From Tistrella mobilis (GTDB lineage Bacteria; Pseudomonadota; Alphaproteobacteria; Tistrellales; Tistrellaceae): DNA of 64,000 nucleotides. Positions within the stretch are counted from its first letter, which is position 1, and each line of letters starts with the position of its first letter. Below the pieces are notes generated by a model. That model did not search any database, was not told where the DNA came from, and was given only the letters and a program-made list of their open reading frames with translations. Location of the stretch: positions 1 through 64,000 of the forward strand of contig NZ_JBBIAB010000024.1 in assembly GCF_039634785.1 (NCBI RefSeq), written 5' to 3'. Both the position numbers and the translations under genes were made by a program. Positions 1-8,035 of the stretch are shown one piece after another.

Positions 1-1
1 G

Positions 2-535
2 GTGGTCTCCGACGCCCACGAAGGATTGAAAGCGGCCATCGCCAAGGTGCTGAACGCCACCTGGCAGCGCTGCCGCGTCCATTTCATGCGCAACGTGCTG
101 GCCCATGCAGGCAAACAGGGCCGCCGCGTCGTCTCGGCCTTCATCGGCACCGCCTTCGCCCAGGACACCGCCCGGGCCGCCCGTGCGCAATGGCGCCAGG
201 TGGCCGACCAACTGCGCCCCAGAGCCCGGAAACTGGCGGACGTGATGGACGACGCCGAAACCGACGTCCTGGCATACATGGACTTCCCTGCCGCGCATCG
301 CGCCAAGCTGCACTCGACCAATCCCATCGAGCGCCTCAACGGCGAAATCAAGCGTCGCACCGAGGTCGTCGGCATCTTCCCCAACGAGGCCGCCATCACC
401 CGACTGATCGGCGCCATCCTGCTGGAGCAGAACGACGAGTGGGCCGTCCAGCGATCCCGCTATATGACCCTGGAATCCGTCGCCCCCTTGGGCGATGATC
501 CGCTGACCAGCCTGCAGCCCGTCGCGGCAGCCTGA
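2..535 (+). CDS. IS256-family transposase, C-terminal part (5' end outside window)
   Basis: This is the C-terminal 177 residues of a Mutator/IS256-type DDE transposase that cuts and joins the ends of its own element. The reading frame is already open at the window edge, so the N-terminus and first catalytic Asp lie outside. The second catalytic Asp is in the VVSDAHEG motif at residues 2-8 of the visible part. The catalytic Glu is in STNPIERLNGEIKRR near residue 110, a signature of the family. The end is intact and the frame undamaged. I could not identify the terminal inverted repeat downstream because the other end of the element is not visible. Assignment to IS256 is strong; activity is unknown. 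Confidence 0.93.
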   Translation: MVSDAHEGLKAAIAKVLNATWQRCRVHFMRNVLAHAGKQGRRVVSAFIGTAFAQDTARAARAQWRQVADQLRPRARKLADVMDDAETDVLAYMDFPAAHRAKLHSTNPIERLNGEIKRRTEVVGIFPNEAAITRLIGAILLEQNDEWAVQRSRYMTLESVAPLGDDPLTSLQPVAAA

Positions 536-912
536 CTATCCCGGACAACCTTGCCGGAGATCAAACGGCGACTGCGCTGTTATACCAATCTGCAATAATT
601 AGAACCCATGAGCCCAGCACCTCAATCTGAGGGACATGATCTTCCATGGATGGCTAATGAGCTTGTTCTAGGCACGGCAACATACGGCGATGATCTGATC
701 GTCGAGATCCCCTATCGTGAGTCGTGATCAGCGTTTAGCCATCTTACACCTAACCATGGTTAGGTGTCAGCAGCCACCGTATTCATGGTAGAATTTCTGA
801 TCGTCACTTGCCAAAGCAAGTCCTGAAACAGGCTCCAAAAACGACAGCTTGCGGCGCCTCACCTCCCCCTGCTTGGCAGGGTGTAGCCGTATGTTTCACG
901 CCATCAACCTCG
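536..912. other. Gene-poor stretch between the IS tail and the AraC gene
   Basis: These 377 bases hold no convincing gene. They are clearly less GC-rich than the surroundings and should contain the outer end of the IS256-type element just after position 535. A 39-codon open frame at 608-727 has no recognisable product and no good ribosome site, so it may be a remnant. Other structures are a 22-bp perfect palindrome at 746-767 and a small hairpin at 877-891 (CCCTGC, three-base loop, GCAGGG). The hairpin sits just past the stop of the minus-strand AraC gene but is not followed by a T run. Confidence 0.5.
746..767. repeat. 22-bp perfect palindrome
   Basis: The sequence reads identically on both strands over 22 bases, with outer arm ACACCTAACC and centre AT. 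It lies in the AT-richer stretch next to the IS256 tail and upstream of no obvious plus-strand gene. It could be an operator, an insertion-associated site or part of a lost element. The symmetry is directly visible; its role is unknown. Confidence 0.8.
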
Positions 913-1854
913 CTACACGATGATTTCCCGGCTCAGCCATCTGCTCTTCGCCACAACCCCCCGATACCCCGCCGGCGTCCACCCCGTATGCCGGTGGAAA
1001 ACGCGTGTCAGGTGGCTCTGGCTTGAAAAGCCGCAGGCGGCGGCGATGCCGGCGATGGGTTGGTCGGTTCGAAGCAGGATGCGGGCCCGGGCGACGCGTT
1101 TCCAGGTGACCCAGGCATGCGGTGCGATGCCGCGGGACAGGCGGAACATGCGGTGGAAGTGATAGCCCGACAGGTCGGCCAGGGCGGCGAGGTCGTCCAG
1201 CGTGATCGTCTGGTCCAGATGGGCGTCGATCCAATCGTCGACCCGGCGCAGGATATGCGGGGCAAGGCCCGCGCGCAGGGCGCCCGCCTGCGTGGTGCCG
1301 GCCCGCGTGGAACCCGGCTTCCGGCGCAGGGCGCCGAACAGCTCTGCGAGGGCGGTTTCGGCGTGCAGAACATCCCCGTCGGCGCCGGCCGCGGCGAGGC
1401 GGGCGAGCGGGGCGGCGAGGTCCGGGTTGCGGATGAAGGTCGCTTCCGGCAGGTCCAGGCTGCGGGCGTCGCAGTCATGGGTGCGGGCAAAGCCGCTGCG
1501 CAGCCTGGCTTCCGACAGATAGAGATGCACGAAGCGGAAGGGGGCGTTGATCTCCCAGTCCGAGCCGCAGCCCTCCGGCATCACGCAGATCGCCCCCGGA
1601 TAGCCGGCAACCCCGCCGGCATCCAGCCGCCGCGTGCCGGTGCCGCCCTCAAGATAAAGGCTGAAGGTGGTATGGGCCGGCGCCCGATAGCACACCCGAT
1701 CGCGGGTGTTTTCCCAGACCGTGACCGCACAGCCCTCGCCCAGCTCCATGCCGGCGAGCGCCCTGGCGACCGGCGATCTGCGCAGGACGTCGTAGATGGT
1801 GTCGGGCGTGGAGGGACGGGAGGTCGCAATGTGAGACATGGGGTGGTGGGACAT
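913..1854 (-). CDS. AraC-family transcriptional regulator
   Basis: A DNA-binding regulator of about 313 residues. The C-terminal 100 residues form the double helix-turn-helix of the AraC/XylS family: the first helix pair lies in the ITLDDLAALADLSGYHFHRMF region and the second in IAGIAAACGFSSQSHLTRVF, ending with the family-typical GWTPAGYR. The N-terminal 180 residues are a cupin-like effector domain with no clear ligand signature. Met codons at 1854 and 1839 are both possible starts and neither has a strong ribosome site. The gene is divergent from the DMT permease at 1981, with 126 bp between them, so that permease is the most likely target. The effector is unknown. Confidence 0.88.
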   Translation of the reverse strand: MSHHPMSHIATSRPSTPDTIYDVLRRSPVARALAGMELGEGCAVTVWENTRDRVCYRAPAHTTFSLYLEGGTGTRRLDAGGVAGYPGAICVMPEGCGSDWEINAPFRFVHLYLSEARLRSGFARTHDCDARSLDLPEATFIRNPDLAAPLARLAAAGADGDVLHAETALAELFGALRRKPGSTRAGTTQAGALRAGLAPHILRRVDDWIDAHLDQTITLDDLAALADLSGYHFHRMFRLSRGIAPHAWVTWKRVARARILLRTDQPIAGIAAACGFSSQSHLTRVFHRHTGWTPAGYRGVVAKSRWLSREIIV

Positions 1855-1980
1855 GGGGTGCCGGCCGTTGGGTGCGTCGGCCGATGTTAGGTCGGCCGGC
1901 GCCGCGGGAAAAGTGTCGGCCTGCGGATTTGCGCAAGAAGATGCAAAACTGCCGGGGGTGACCCGGCCTATGCTGCGCGC

Positions 1981-2853
1981 ATGAACACATCCCTTCTCTT
2001 TGTCGCCACCGTGCTGATCTGGGGCACGACGTGGATCGCGATCGCCCTGCAGATCGGTGCCGTGCCGGTCATGGTGTCGATCTTCTATCGCTTTGCGCTG
2101 GCCGGGCTGGTGATGCTCGCCGGGCTTGCGATCCTGGGCCGTCTGGCACGCCCGGCACATTGGCGGTTCGTCGCCGTGCAGGCGCTGTGTCTGTTTTCGT
2201 TCAACTTCGTCGGGCTCTACAAGGCGGCGGGGTTGATCCCCTCGGGCCTGGTCTCGGTGGTCTTCTCGCTGGCCTCCATCTTCAACGCGGTCAATGCCCG
2301 GATCTTCTTCGGGGACCGGATCACGCTCCGCGTCGTCGGCGCCGGGGCGATCGGGGTGGCCGGGCTGGTCCTGCTGTTCTGGCACGATCTGTTCACCACG
2401 CTGGACGGGAACAGCCTGCGCGGCATTGCCTGGGCGGGGTTCGGCACGCTGATGTTCTCGTTCGGCAATATGGCCTCGCGCCGCAACAGTGCGCTCGGCA
2501 CCTCTCCGGTCACCGCGAATGCCTGGGGCATGGGCATGGGGGCCGCCGTGCTGCTGACGCTGATCCTGGCGACCGGGCAGCCGGTGGTTCTGCCCGACGG
2601 CATCACCTATTGGGCGGCGCTCGCCTATCTGGCGGTGATCGGCTCGGTCACCGGCTTCACCACCTATCTGCTGCTGGTGCAGAAGATCGGCTCGGCCCGG
2701 GCCGGCTATGCCACGGTGGTCTTCCCCATGGTCGCGCTTCTGATCTCCACCCTGTTCGAAGGCTATCAGTGGACCTGGACGGCCGCCGCCGGGCTGGGCC
2801 TGATCGTGTTCGGCAATATCGTGATGTTCGCGCGGCGCCGGGCCCGGCCCTGA
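1981..2853 (+). CDS. EamA/DMT-family permease
   Basis: A polytopic inner-membrane protein of 290 residues, the normal length for ten-helix drug/metabolite transporters. It begins with the typical first helix containing LIWGTTW. It shows the duplicated EamA layout, with two repeats of about 140 residues separated near the hydrophilic DLFTTLDGNS segment, and ends with positively charged residues. Members export small metabolites such as amino acids or nucleosides; the substrate here cannot be deduced. It is divergent from the AraC gene at 913-1854 and probably regulated by it. Confidence 0.9.
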   Translation: MNTSLLFVATVLIWGTTWIAIALQIGAVPVMVSIFYRFALAGLVMLAGLAILGRLARPAHWRFVAVQALCLFSFNFVGLYKAAGLIPSGLVSVVFSLASIFNAVNARIFFGDRITLRVVGAGAIGVAGLVLLFWHDLFTTLDGNSLRGIAWAGFGTLMFSFGNMASRRNSALGTSPVTANAWGMGMGAAVLLTLILATGQPVVLPDGITYWAALAYLAVIGSVTGFTTYLLLVQKIGSARAGYATVVFPMVALLISTLFEGYQWTWTAAAGLGLIVFGNIVMFARRRARP

Positions 2854-2868
2854 TGAGCCCGGCCCTGA

Positions 2869-4116
2869 TCAGGCCGCATCCACCAGCGCCTGCCCCCGCG
2901 CATTCAACAGCAAGCCCGCCCCCAGCTTCGTCATCGTATACCCGAATGCCAGTCCGCGGTCCGGATCCGCGAAACCGATCGAGCCGCCGGCGCCGACATG
3001 GCCGTAGGCGCGATGGCCGATGATGACGCTGTCGGCCGGCTGCGGGCGGCGGCGGTTGTCCATGCGGAGCATGAAGCCCGGGCCGAAGCGGGTGGGTTGC
3101 AGCAGGGTGGCGTCGATCTGGGTGGCGGAGCTGGCCTCGGCGAAGCCGGCGACGGTGTCGGCGTCGAAGCCGAGCGCCGCGTCGGGCAGCGTGGCGGCAT
3201 AGAGCGAGGCGAGCGCGCGGGCATTGGTGATGCCGCCGGCCGCGCCGATTTCGGCCGCGTGGCCTTCGCGCGTATTGGCGCCGCGGCTGCTGTAGGTGCC
3301 GTTGTTGAACACGAACAGATGCTGGATCGTGCCCGGCTGCTTTGCCGCGGCAAGGAAGGGCGTGAGGTCGGCACCGCGCTGGGCGCGGCGGACGATCACC
3401 GGGGCGACGCGCGGCTCGACGCTTTCGGGCAGGCCGATCCAGAAATCGAGGCCGAGCGGCCCCGCGATCTCTTCGGCGAAGAAACGGCCCAGGCTGCGGC
3501 CGTCCACCCGGCGCAGCACCTCTGCCGCCATGAAGCCCATGGTGATCGGGTGATAGCCGGTGCGGGTGCCGGGCTGCCAGAGCGGGGCCTCTTCCTCGAT
3601 CCGGGCGATCATATAGGGATAATCGGTGACGCAATCGGCCTTGAGCGGCGCGGTCAGCACCGGCAGGCCGATGCTGTGGTCAAGGATCATCCGCACCGTG
3701 GCGTCGCGCTTGGGCCCCGGATCGGGGGCACGGCCGGCGAATTCGGGCCAGATCTCGACCACCTTCTGATCCAGATCGAGCAGGCCGCGCGCCGCCGCCA
3801 GATGCAGCGCGATCGCCGTCGCGCCCTTGGTGGCCGAGAAGATCACCGAAACCGTGTCTTCCGCCCAGGCGCGGGCCGGGCTGTCGCCACCCGCCCGCAC
3901 CGCCAGCCCGCCCCAGAGATCGACCACCAGCCGGCCGTCCTGAACCAGGGCCACCGAGGCGCCGACCTCGTCGCGCTCGGCGAAATTGGCGGCGAAGGCC
4001 CGGGCCACCGCCTCGTATGCCGGGTGGCAGCGCCCCGCGATCTGCAGCGTCCCGTGTTCGGCACTGTCGACGGTGGCGGTCCAGGCGGCGGCATCGGGGT
4101 GGAGCGGGGCGGTCAT
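2869..4116 (-). CDS. Serine hydrolase of the beta-lactamase/EstB fold (first of two paralogues)
   Basis: A 415-residue hydrolase of the class C beta-lactamase fold, probably an esterase. The nucleophile motif S-x-x-K is SATK at residues 94-97, and the family's second motif Tyr is in TRTGYHP at residue 188. Length and layout match the EstB-type carboxylesterase or D-aminopeptidase-like group rather than a true beta-lactamase. I see no signal peptide, so it is probably cytoplasmic, which also argues for an esterase. The gene runs convergently into the DMT permease gene with a 15-bp gap. It is closely similar along its whole length to the hydrolase at 11198-12415, including a nearly identical stretch around FFAEEIAGPLGLDFWIGLPE. 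The substrate is unknown. Confidence 0.88.
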   Translation of the reverse strand: MTAPLHPDAAAWTATVDSAEHGTLQIAGRCHPAYEAVARAFAANFAERDEVGASVALVQDGRLVVDLWGGLAVRAGGDSPARAWAEDTVSVIFSATKGATAIALHLAAARGLLDLDQKVVEIWPEFAGRAPDPGPKRDATVRMILDHSIGLPVLTAPLKADCVTDYPYMIARIEEEAPLWQPGTRTGYHPITMGFMAAEVLRRVDGRSLGRFFAEEIAGPLGLDFWIGLPESVEPRVAPVIVRRAQRGADLTPFLAAAKQPGTIQHLFVFNNGTYSSRGANTREGHAAEIGAAGGITNARALASLYAATLPDAALGFDADTVAGFAEASSATQIDATLLQPTRFGPGFMLRMDNRRRPQPADSVIIGHRAYGHVGAGGSIGFADPDRGLAFGYTMTKLGAGLLLNARGQALVDAA

Positions 4117-4285
4117 GGGTGGCGCGTGTCCCTGGGATAAGGAAGGTGGTGAGCGGGTCCGTTATAGCCCATCCGCCTTGCGGATCGCCATTGAAGCCGC
4201 CCGCGGCTGGCCTCATGATCGCGTGCGGTCACCCATGGGCGAAGCGATGCGGGTGGCAAGACGCAGGGGCGGGAGGATGGGCCAT

Positions 4286-6601
4286 ATGCCGATGGGCCGG
4301 ATGGTCGGGAACGGGCGGGGCATGATGCTCATGGTCCTGGCGGGTGTGATGTGGCTGATGCTGGCGGCCGGCGGCAGCCCGGCCATGGCGGCCATGCCCC
4401 AGATGATGCTGGCCCAGCAACAGAGCGCCGCGGCCCCGGCGGCCCCCACACCCGCCCCCGCCGATCCCGAGCGGGTGCGGGAATTGATGGGGCTTCTGGC
4501 CGATCCCGCGATCCAGGCCTGGATTGCCGCACAGGCCGCCGCCGGCACCGCCGCGCCCGCATCACCGCCCGCATCGGCCGCCATGCTGCCCGCCGATGCG
4601 GCCGAACGCCGGATGATGGCCGAACGGCTGCTGACGGCGCGCATCGACGGCATCCGCGCCTTCCTCGGCACATTGAAAGACGGGCTGCCGCAGATCCCGG
4701 CCGAACTGGCGGCGGCGGCGGGCACCTTCCGTGCGCGGATCGGTGCCGGGACCGGCGGGGTGATCCTGCCGCTGCTGGGCTTCGCGCTGCTCGGCTGCGG
4801 TTTCGAATGGGCCTTCACCCGGGCGACCCGGCCGCTGCGCCGGCGGATCGAGGCCCACCCGACCGATCGGCCGCGCATGCGGCTGCGCGTGGCGGGGCTG
4901 CGGGCACTTTATGGTCTGGGCGTGCTGGCGGCCTTCGCGCTCGGCAGTATCGGCGCCTTCGCGGTGATGCCCTGGCCGCCGATGCTGCGCCAGGTGGTGG
5001 CATCCTATCTGCTGATCGTGCTGATGCTGCGGCTGGTGACGGGGCTGGGCCGCATTCTGCTTTCGCCCCAGGTGCCGCGCTTCCGGATCGTGCCGATGAG
5101 CGACGCGGCCGCCCGGCACTGGATGCTGTGGTCGGCGGTGCTGGTCGGCTGGTACGGGCTGGGCGATGTTACGCTCGACCTGTTGCACGGGCTGGGCATG
5201 TCGCCCGGGCCCTGGGCGGCGCTGGGGCTGGGCATCGGCCTGGTCCTGCTGCTGCTGACCCTGATCGCCACCTGGACCCGGCCCGAAATCGACGGCGAGG
5301 GCCGCGCCCATCGCCGCCGGGCGCTGGCCACCTGGCTGTTCTCGATCTATCTGGTCGGCGTCTGGCTGCTGCTGTTCACCGGCTCCATCCAGCCCTTCCA
5401 GGTGGCGATCGTGCTGCTGCTGCTGTTCGTGGTGCTGCTGCCGGCCACCCGCCGGGCGGTCGCCCATTTCGTCCGCCCGACCGAACATCCCGACGGCACG
5501 GCGCCGGAGCCCGAACCTGCAACGGCCCTGCCGGTGCATGGCGGGGGTGAGGGCGGCGGCATGATGATCTCCGCCGGTCCCGCGCCGTCGATGATCGCGA
5601 TCTCGGTCGGCCGCGGGCTCCGCGCCTTCTGGCTGCTGGGGGCGGCCGTGCTGATCGCCGGCATCATCGATTACGACCTGACCGAACTGACCCGCCGCGA
5701 AACCCCGCTGCAGCGGGTGATGGGCGGGATCTTCCAGGCGGTGGTGATCGTGCTGGTGGCCGACATCGCCTGGCGGCTGGCGGCGGCCTGGATCGATCAC
5801 CGGCTGATGCGGGCCGCCCATGACGGCGCGACCGGCGGCGAGGACGCCCTGCGCCGGCAGGCGCGGCTGCGCACTTTGCTGCCGATCCTGCGCAACCTGC
5901 TGCTGGCGGTGCTGGGGGTGATCACCCTTTTGATGGTGCTGTCGTCGCTGGGGGTGGAAATCGGCCCGCTGATCGCCGGTGCCGGCGTGGTCGGCGTCGC
6001 GATCGGCTTCGGCGCCCAGACGCTGGTCAAGGACATCATCTCGGGCATGTTCTTCCTGTTCGACGATGCCTTCCGGGTGGGCGAATACATCGAAAGCGGC
6101 AATATCCGCGGTACGGTGGAAAGCTTCTCGCTGCGCTCGATGAAGCTGCGTCACCACCGGGGCGCGCTGCACACCATCCCCTTCGGCTCTCTGGACAAGA
6201 TCACCAATTACTCGCGTGACTGGGTGATCGACAAGCTGACGGTGAAGGTCACCTATGCCGCCGATCTCGACAAGGTGAAGAAGATCATCAAACAGGTCGG
6301 CCGTGACCTGCAGCAGGATCCGGAATTCGCCCCCAACATCATCGAGACCCTGAAAATGCAGGGCGTGGAGCAGTTCGGCGATTATGCCATCCAGCTGCGT
6401 CTGAAGATGATGACCAAGCCCGGCGAACAATTCGTCATCCGCCGCCGCGCCTATGCGCTGATCAAGAAGGCGTTCGAAGCCAACGACATCGCCTTCGCCT
6501 TCCCGACCGTCTCGGTCTCGGGCCAGGGCGGCGACGCGGCCGCGGCGGCCCAGGCGACGCTGGCCGCTTCCGCGGCGGGGGAGGATGGAAAGGCGGGGTG
6601 A
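4286..6601 (+). CDS. Large MscS-family mechanosensitive channel
   Basis: A membrane channel of about 771 residues that should open under membrane tension during hypo-osmotic shock. I place the start at 4286 because GGAGG at 4272-4276 is correctly spaced. This gives a signal-peptide-like N-terminus cleaved after SPAMA. A periplasmic Ala/Pro-rich region and many hydrophobic segments follow, then the conserved MscS core: the pore helix with AGAGVVGVAIGFGAQTLVKD and a beta domain containing FRVGEYIE and IPFGSLDKITNYSRDW. The C-terminus is a short Ala/Gly tail. Length resembles the multi-helix MscK or YbdG/YnaI-like classes rather than the 286-residue MscS. In-frame upstream Met codons (4235, 4247) are less likely starts. 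Confidence 0.9.
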   Translation: MPMGRMVGNGRGMMLMVLAGVMWLMLAAGGSPAMAAMPQMMLAQQQSAAAPAAPTPAPADPERVRELMGLLADPAIQAWIAAQAAAGTAAPASPPASAAMLPADAAERRMMAERLLTARIDGIRAFLGTLKDGLPQIPAELAAAAGTFRARIGAGTGGVILPLLGFALLGCGFEWAFTRATRPLRRRIEAHPTDRPRMRLRVAGLRALYGLGVLAAFALGSIGAFAVMPWPPMLRQVVASYLLIVLMLRLVTGLGRILLSPQVPRFRIVPMSDAAARHWMLWSAVLVGWYGLGDVTLDLLHGLGMSPGPWAALGLGIGLVLLLLTLIATWTRPEIDGEGRAHRRRALATWLFSIYLVGVWLLLFTGSIQPFQVAIVLLLLFVVLLPATRRAVAHFVRPTEHPDGTAPEPEPATALPVHGGGEGGGMMISAGPAPSMIAISVGRGLRAFWLLGAAVLIAGIIDYDLTELTRRETPLQRVMGGIFQAVVIVLVADIAWRLAAAWIDHRLMRAAHDGATGGEDALRRQARLRTLLPILRNLLLAVLGVITLLMVLSSLGVEIGPLIAGAGVVGVAIGFGAQTLVKDIISGMFFLFDDAFRVGEYIESGNIRGTVESFSLRSMKLRHHRGALHTIPFGSLDKITNYSRDWVIDKLTVKVTYAADLDKVKKIIKQVGRDLQQDPEFAPNIIETLKMQGVEQFGDYAIQLRLKMMTKPGEQFVIRRRAYALIKKAFEANDIAFAFPTVSVSGQGGDAAAAAQATLAASAAGEDGKAG

Positions 6602-6631
6602 GGCGGGCAGGGAGCCTGCGCCCTGCTCGCG

Positions 6632-6952
6632 TCACCAGTCGGCAGCCTGAATGATGGCAAGCCAATCCTGCCGTGTACCCAGCAGGCGCAGGATCGTCAC
6701 ATCTGCACCGTCCTCAACATAGACGATGACATGGCGACCATGGGCGTGGATGCGCACCGGCGGATTGATGTCGCGCCGCTCCTGTCCAAGCGACGGCAGG
6801 GTGGCAATGAGGCCGAAAAGGCGCGCCAGATCATCGACATAGCGTCCGGCCTGATCGATCGACCAGGTTTCTGCCGAATACCGCCAGATCTCCTCAAGAT
6901 CGTCGAGTGCGCGCGGAGAGAGCCGGTAACCGGGCGGCTCAGCGGACGACAT
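6632..6952 (-). CDS. ParE/RelE-superfamily toxin
   Basis: A 106-residue protein with the ParE-like plasmid stabilisation fold. The N-terminal YRLSPRALDDLEEIWRYS segment is typical of ParE toxins, as is the late strand pattern VIVYVEDGADVTILRLLG. ParE toxins usually poison DNA gyrase, whereas RelE relatives cleave mRNA; the sequence favours ParE. The gene starts inside the 3' end of the antitoxin gene (14-bp overlap), the normal antitoxin-first order that couples translation. It is convergent to the MscS gene, with 30 bp between them. Confidence 0.9.
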   Translation of the reverse strand: MSSAEPPGYRLSPRALDDLEEIWRYSAETWSIDQAGRYVDDLARLFGLIATLPSLGQERRDINPPVRIHAHGRHVIVYVEDGADVTILRLLGTRQDWLAIIQAADW

Positions 6953-7184
6953 GACGTTCGCGCATCCGCAGCTTGAAGGCCTCGACGTCGAGGGCCTGCG
7001 GCTCGCCGCTTTCAATGCCGTCGGTGACCGCGGCCTGAAGGGCGGCGATCGCTTCCTTGCGGGCGCGGTCGCGGCGGATCAGATCACGCATATAGTCGCT
7101 GGCGTTGCCGTACTGGCCGCCGTCGACCTGGCCTTCGACCCAGGATTTCATCGCATCGGGCAGGGACACATTCATCGTCGCCAT
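6939..7184 (-). CDS. ParD-like antitoxin (type II)
   Basis: An 81-residue antitoxin. The N-terminus MNVSLPDAMKSWVEGQV is the ribbon-helix-helix DNA-binding part. The conserved YGNASDYMRDLIRRD segment is the ParD/CC2985-type signature. The acidic C-terminal half would wrap around and neutralise the toxin encoded just downstream. The ribosome site AGAGGAGA is well placed. The inverted repeat at 7230-7248 in its upstream region is a candidate autoregulatory operator. Confidence 0.9.
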   Translation of the reverse strand: MATMNVSLPDAMKSWVEGQVDGGQYGNASDYMRDLIRRDRARKEAIAALQAAVTDGIESGEPQALDVEAFKLRMRERHVVR

Positions 7185-7229
7185 CGCAGGTCTCCTCTGA
7201 TGCAGAGAGTCTCGTGACGATGGCGGTTC

Positions 7230-7248
7230 TTGTCAATCAATTTGACAA
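7230..7248. promoter_or_regulatory. Inverted-repeat operator candidate upstream of the parD-like gene
   Basis: TTGTCAA, a five-base spacer, and TTGACAA form a perfect 7-bp inverted repeat 46 bp upstream of the antitoxin start. Read on the minus strand it also supplies a TTGACA-like -35 hexamer. Binding of the ribbon-helix-helix antitoxin here would block transcription, the usual autoregulation of such modules. The symmetry is visible; the function is inferred. Confidence 0.55.
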
Positions 7249-7272
7249 AGATTGCCATTAACGACGACGACC

Positions 7273-7983
7273 TCACCCCGGCAACACCGCCGCCACCTCG
7301 GGCGAAAGCGGCGCTTCCAGCGCGCCGCAGAGCGATTCGACCAGGCAGTCGAGCGCATAGGGCTTGCCCCAGAGCCCGCCGCCGGTGGGGTCGGCCTCGA
7401 AGGCGGCTTCGCGCACGGCGAGGCTGGTGTTCATGAACAGCACCATATGGGCCAGACGCTGGCTGATCACCGCGGCGGGCAGGGGGGCCATCAGCCGGCG
7501 CAGATGGTCGATGCAGCGCATATAGCTCGACCGCCAGCGATCGCCCACCGCATCCAGGAACATGGCGCGGTGGTTGATCTGCATGGCGACGATGAAGCGC
7601 ATATGGCCGAAGCCGATCGGCAGGCTGCGATGGGCGTCCGGGTCGCCGGCGCCCGTTGTCTCCACCTCTAGCAGCAGGCGGACGATATCGGCCACCCGCT
7701 CCGGGCCGCCCTCGGCCTCCATCACGTCCAGCCGGGCATTGCGGGCGCGATCGCTGCGCTGGGCCGCTTCGACCACCAGTTCGCGGATCAGCCCCTCTTT
7801 CGATCCGAAATAATAGTGGAGCGAGGCGCCGTTGCGCATGCCGGCTTCGGTGACGATGTTGCGCACCGACACCCCGTCGATGCCGCGGGTCGAGAACAGG
7901 CGCAGGGCCGCGAGCTTCAGCTTCTCGCGCGTGGGATCGGTCTGCGTGGGCTCCGCGGCGAGCGGGGCGGGTTCGGCGGACAT
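7273..7983 (-). CDS. TetR-family transcriptional regulator
   Basis: A 236-residue repressor. After an acidic, Pro/Ala-rich leader of about 18 residues comes the TetR helix-turn-helix, including LAALRLFSTRGIDGVSVRNIVTEA and the LHYYFGSKEGLIRELV recognition region. The C-terminal 170 residues form the variable ligand-binding domain. It lies 52 bp downstream of the TRAP permease genes in the same direction, so it may be co-transcribed with or control them. The ligand is probably an organic acid or related compound handled by the adjacent transporter, which is inference. Confidence 0.9.
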   Translation of the reverse strand: MSAEPAPLAAEPTQTDPTREKLKLAALRLFSTRGIDGVSVRNIVTEAGMRNGASLHYYFGSKEGLIRELVVEAAQRSDRARNARLDVMEAEGGPERVADIVRLLLEVETTGAGDPDAHRSLPIGFGHMRFIVAMQINHRAMFLDAVGDRWRSSYMRCIDHLRRLMAPLPAAVISQRLAHMVLFMNTSLAVREAAFEADPTGGGLWGKPYALDCLVESLCGALEAPLSPEVAAVLPG

Positions 7984-8035
7984 GCGCTACTCCTGGGGTC
8001 TTCCGGCGGCAGTCTACGGATCTTCCGATCATTGG

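Noticed and set aside
608-727. 39-codon open frame after the IS256 tail
   Set aside because: No recognisable product and no convincing ribosome site; mentioned only as part of the gene-poor stretch.
2869-4116. Calling the hydrolase a beta-lactamase resistance gene
   Set aside because: It has the class C fold motif S-x-x-K but no signal peptide and an EstB-like layout; an esterase is more likely.
4562-6430. 622-codon minus-strand open frame opposite the MscS gene
   Set aside because: Antisense shadow; Gln/His-rich with no motif, whereas the plus strand carries the conserved MscS pore sequence.
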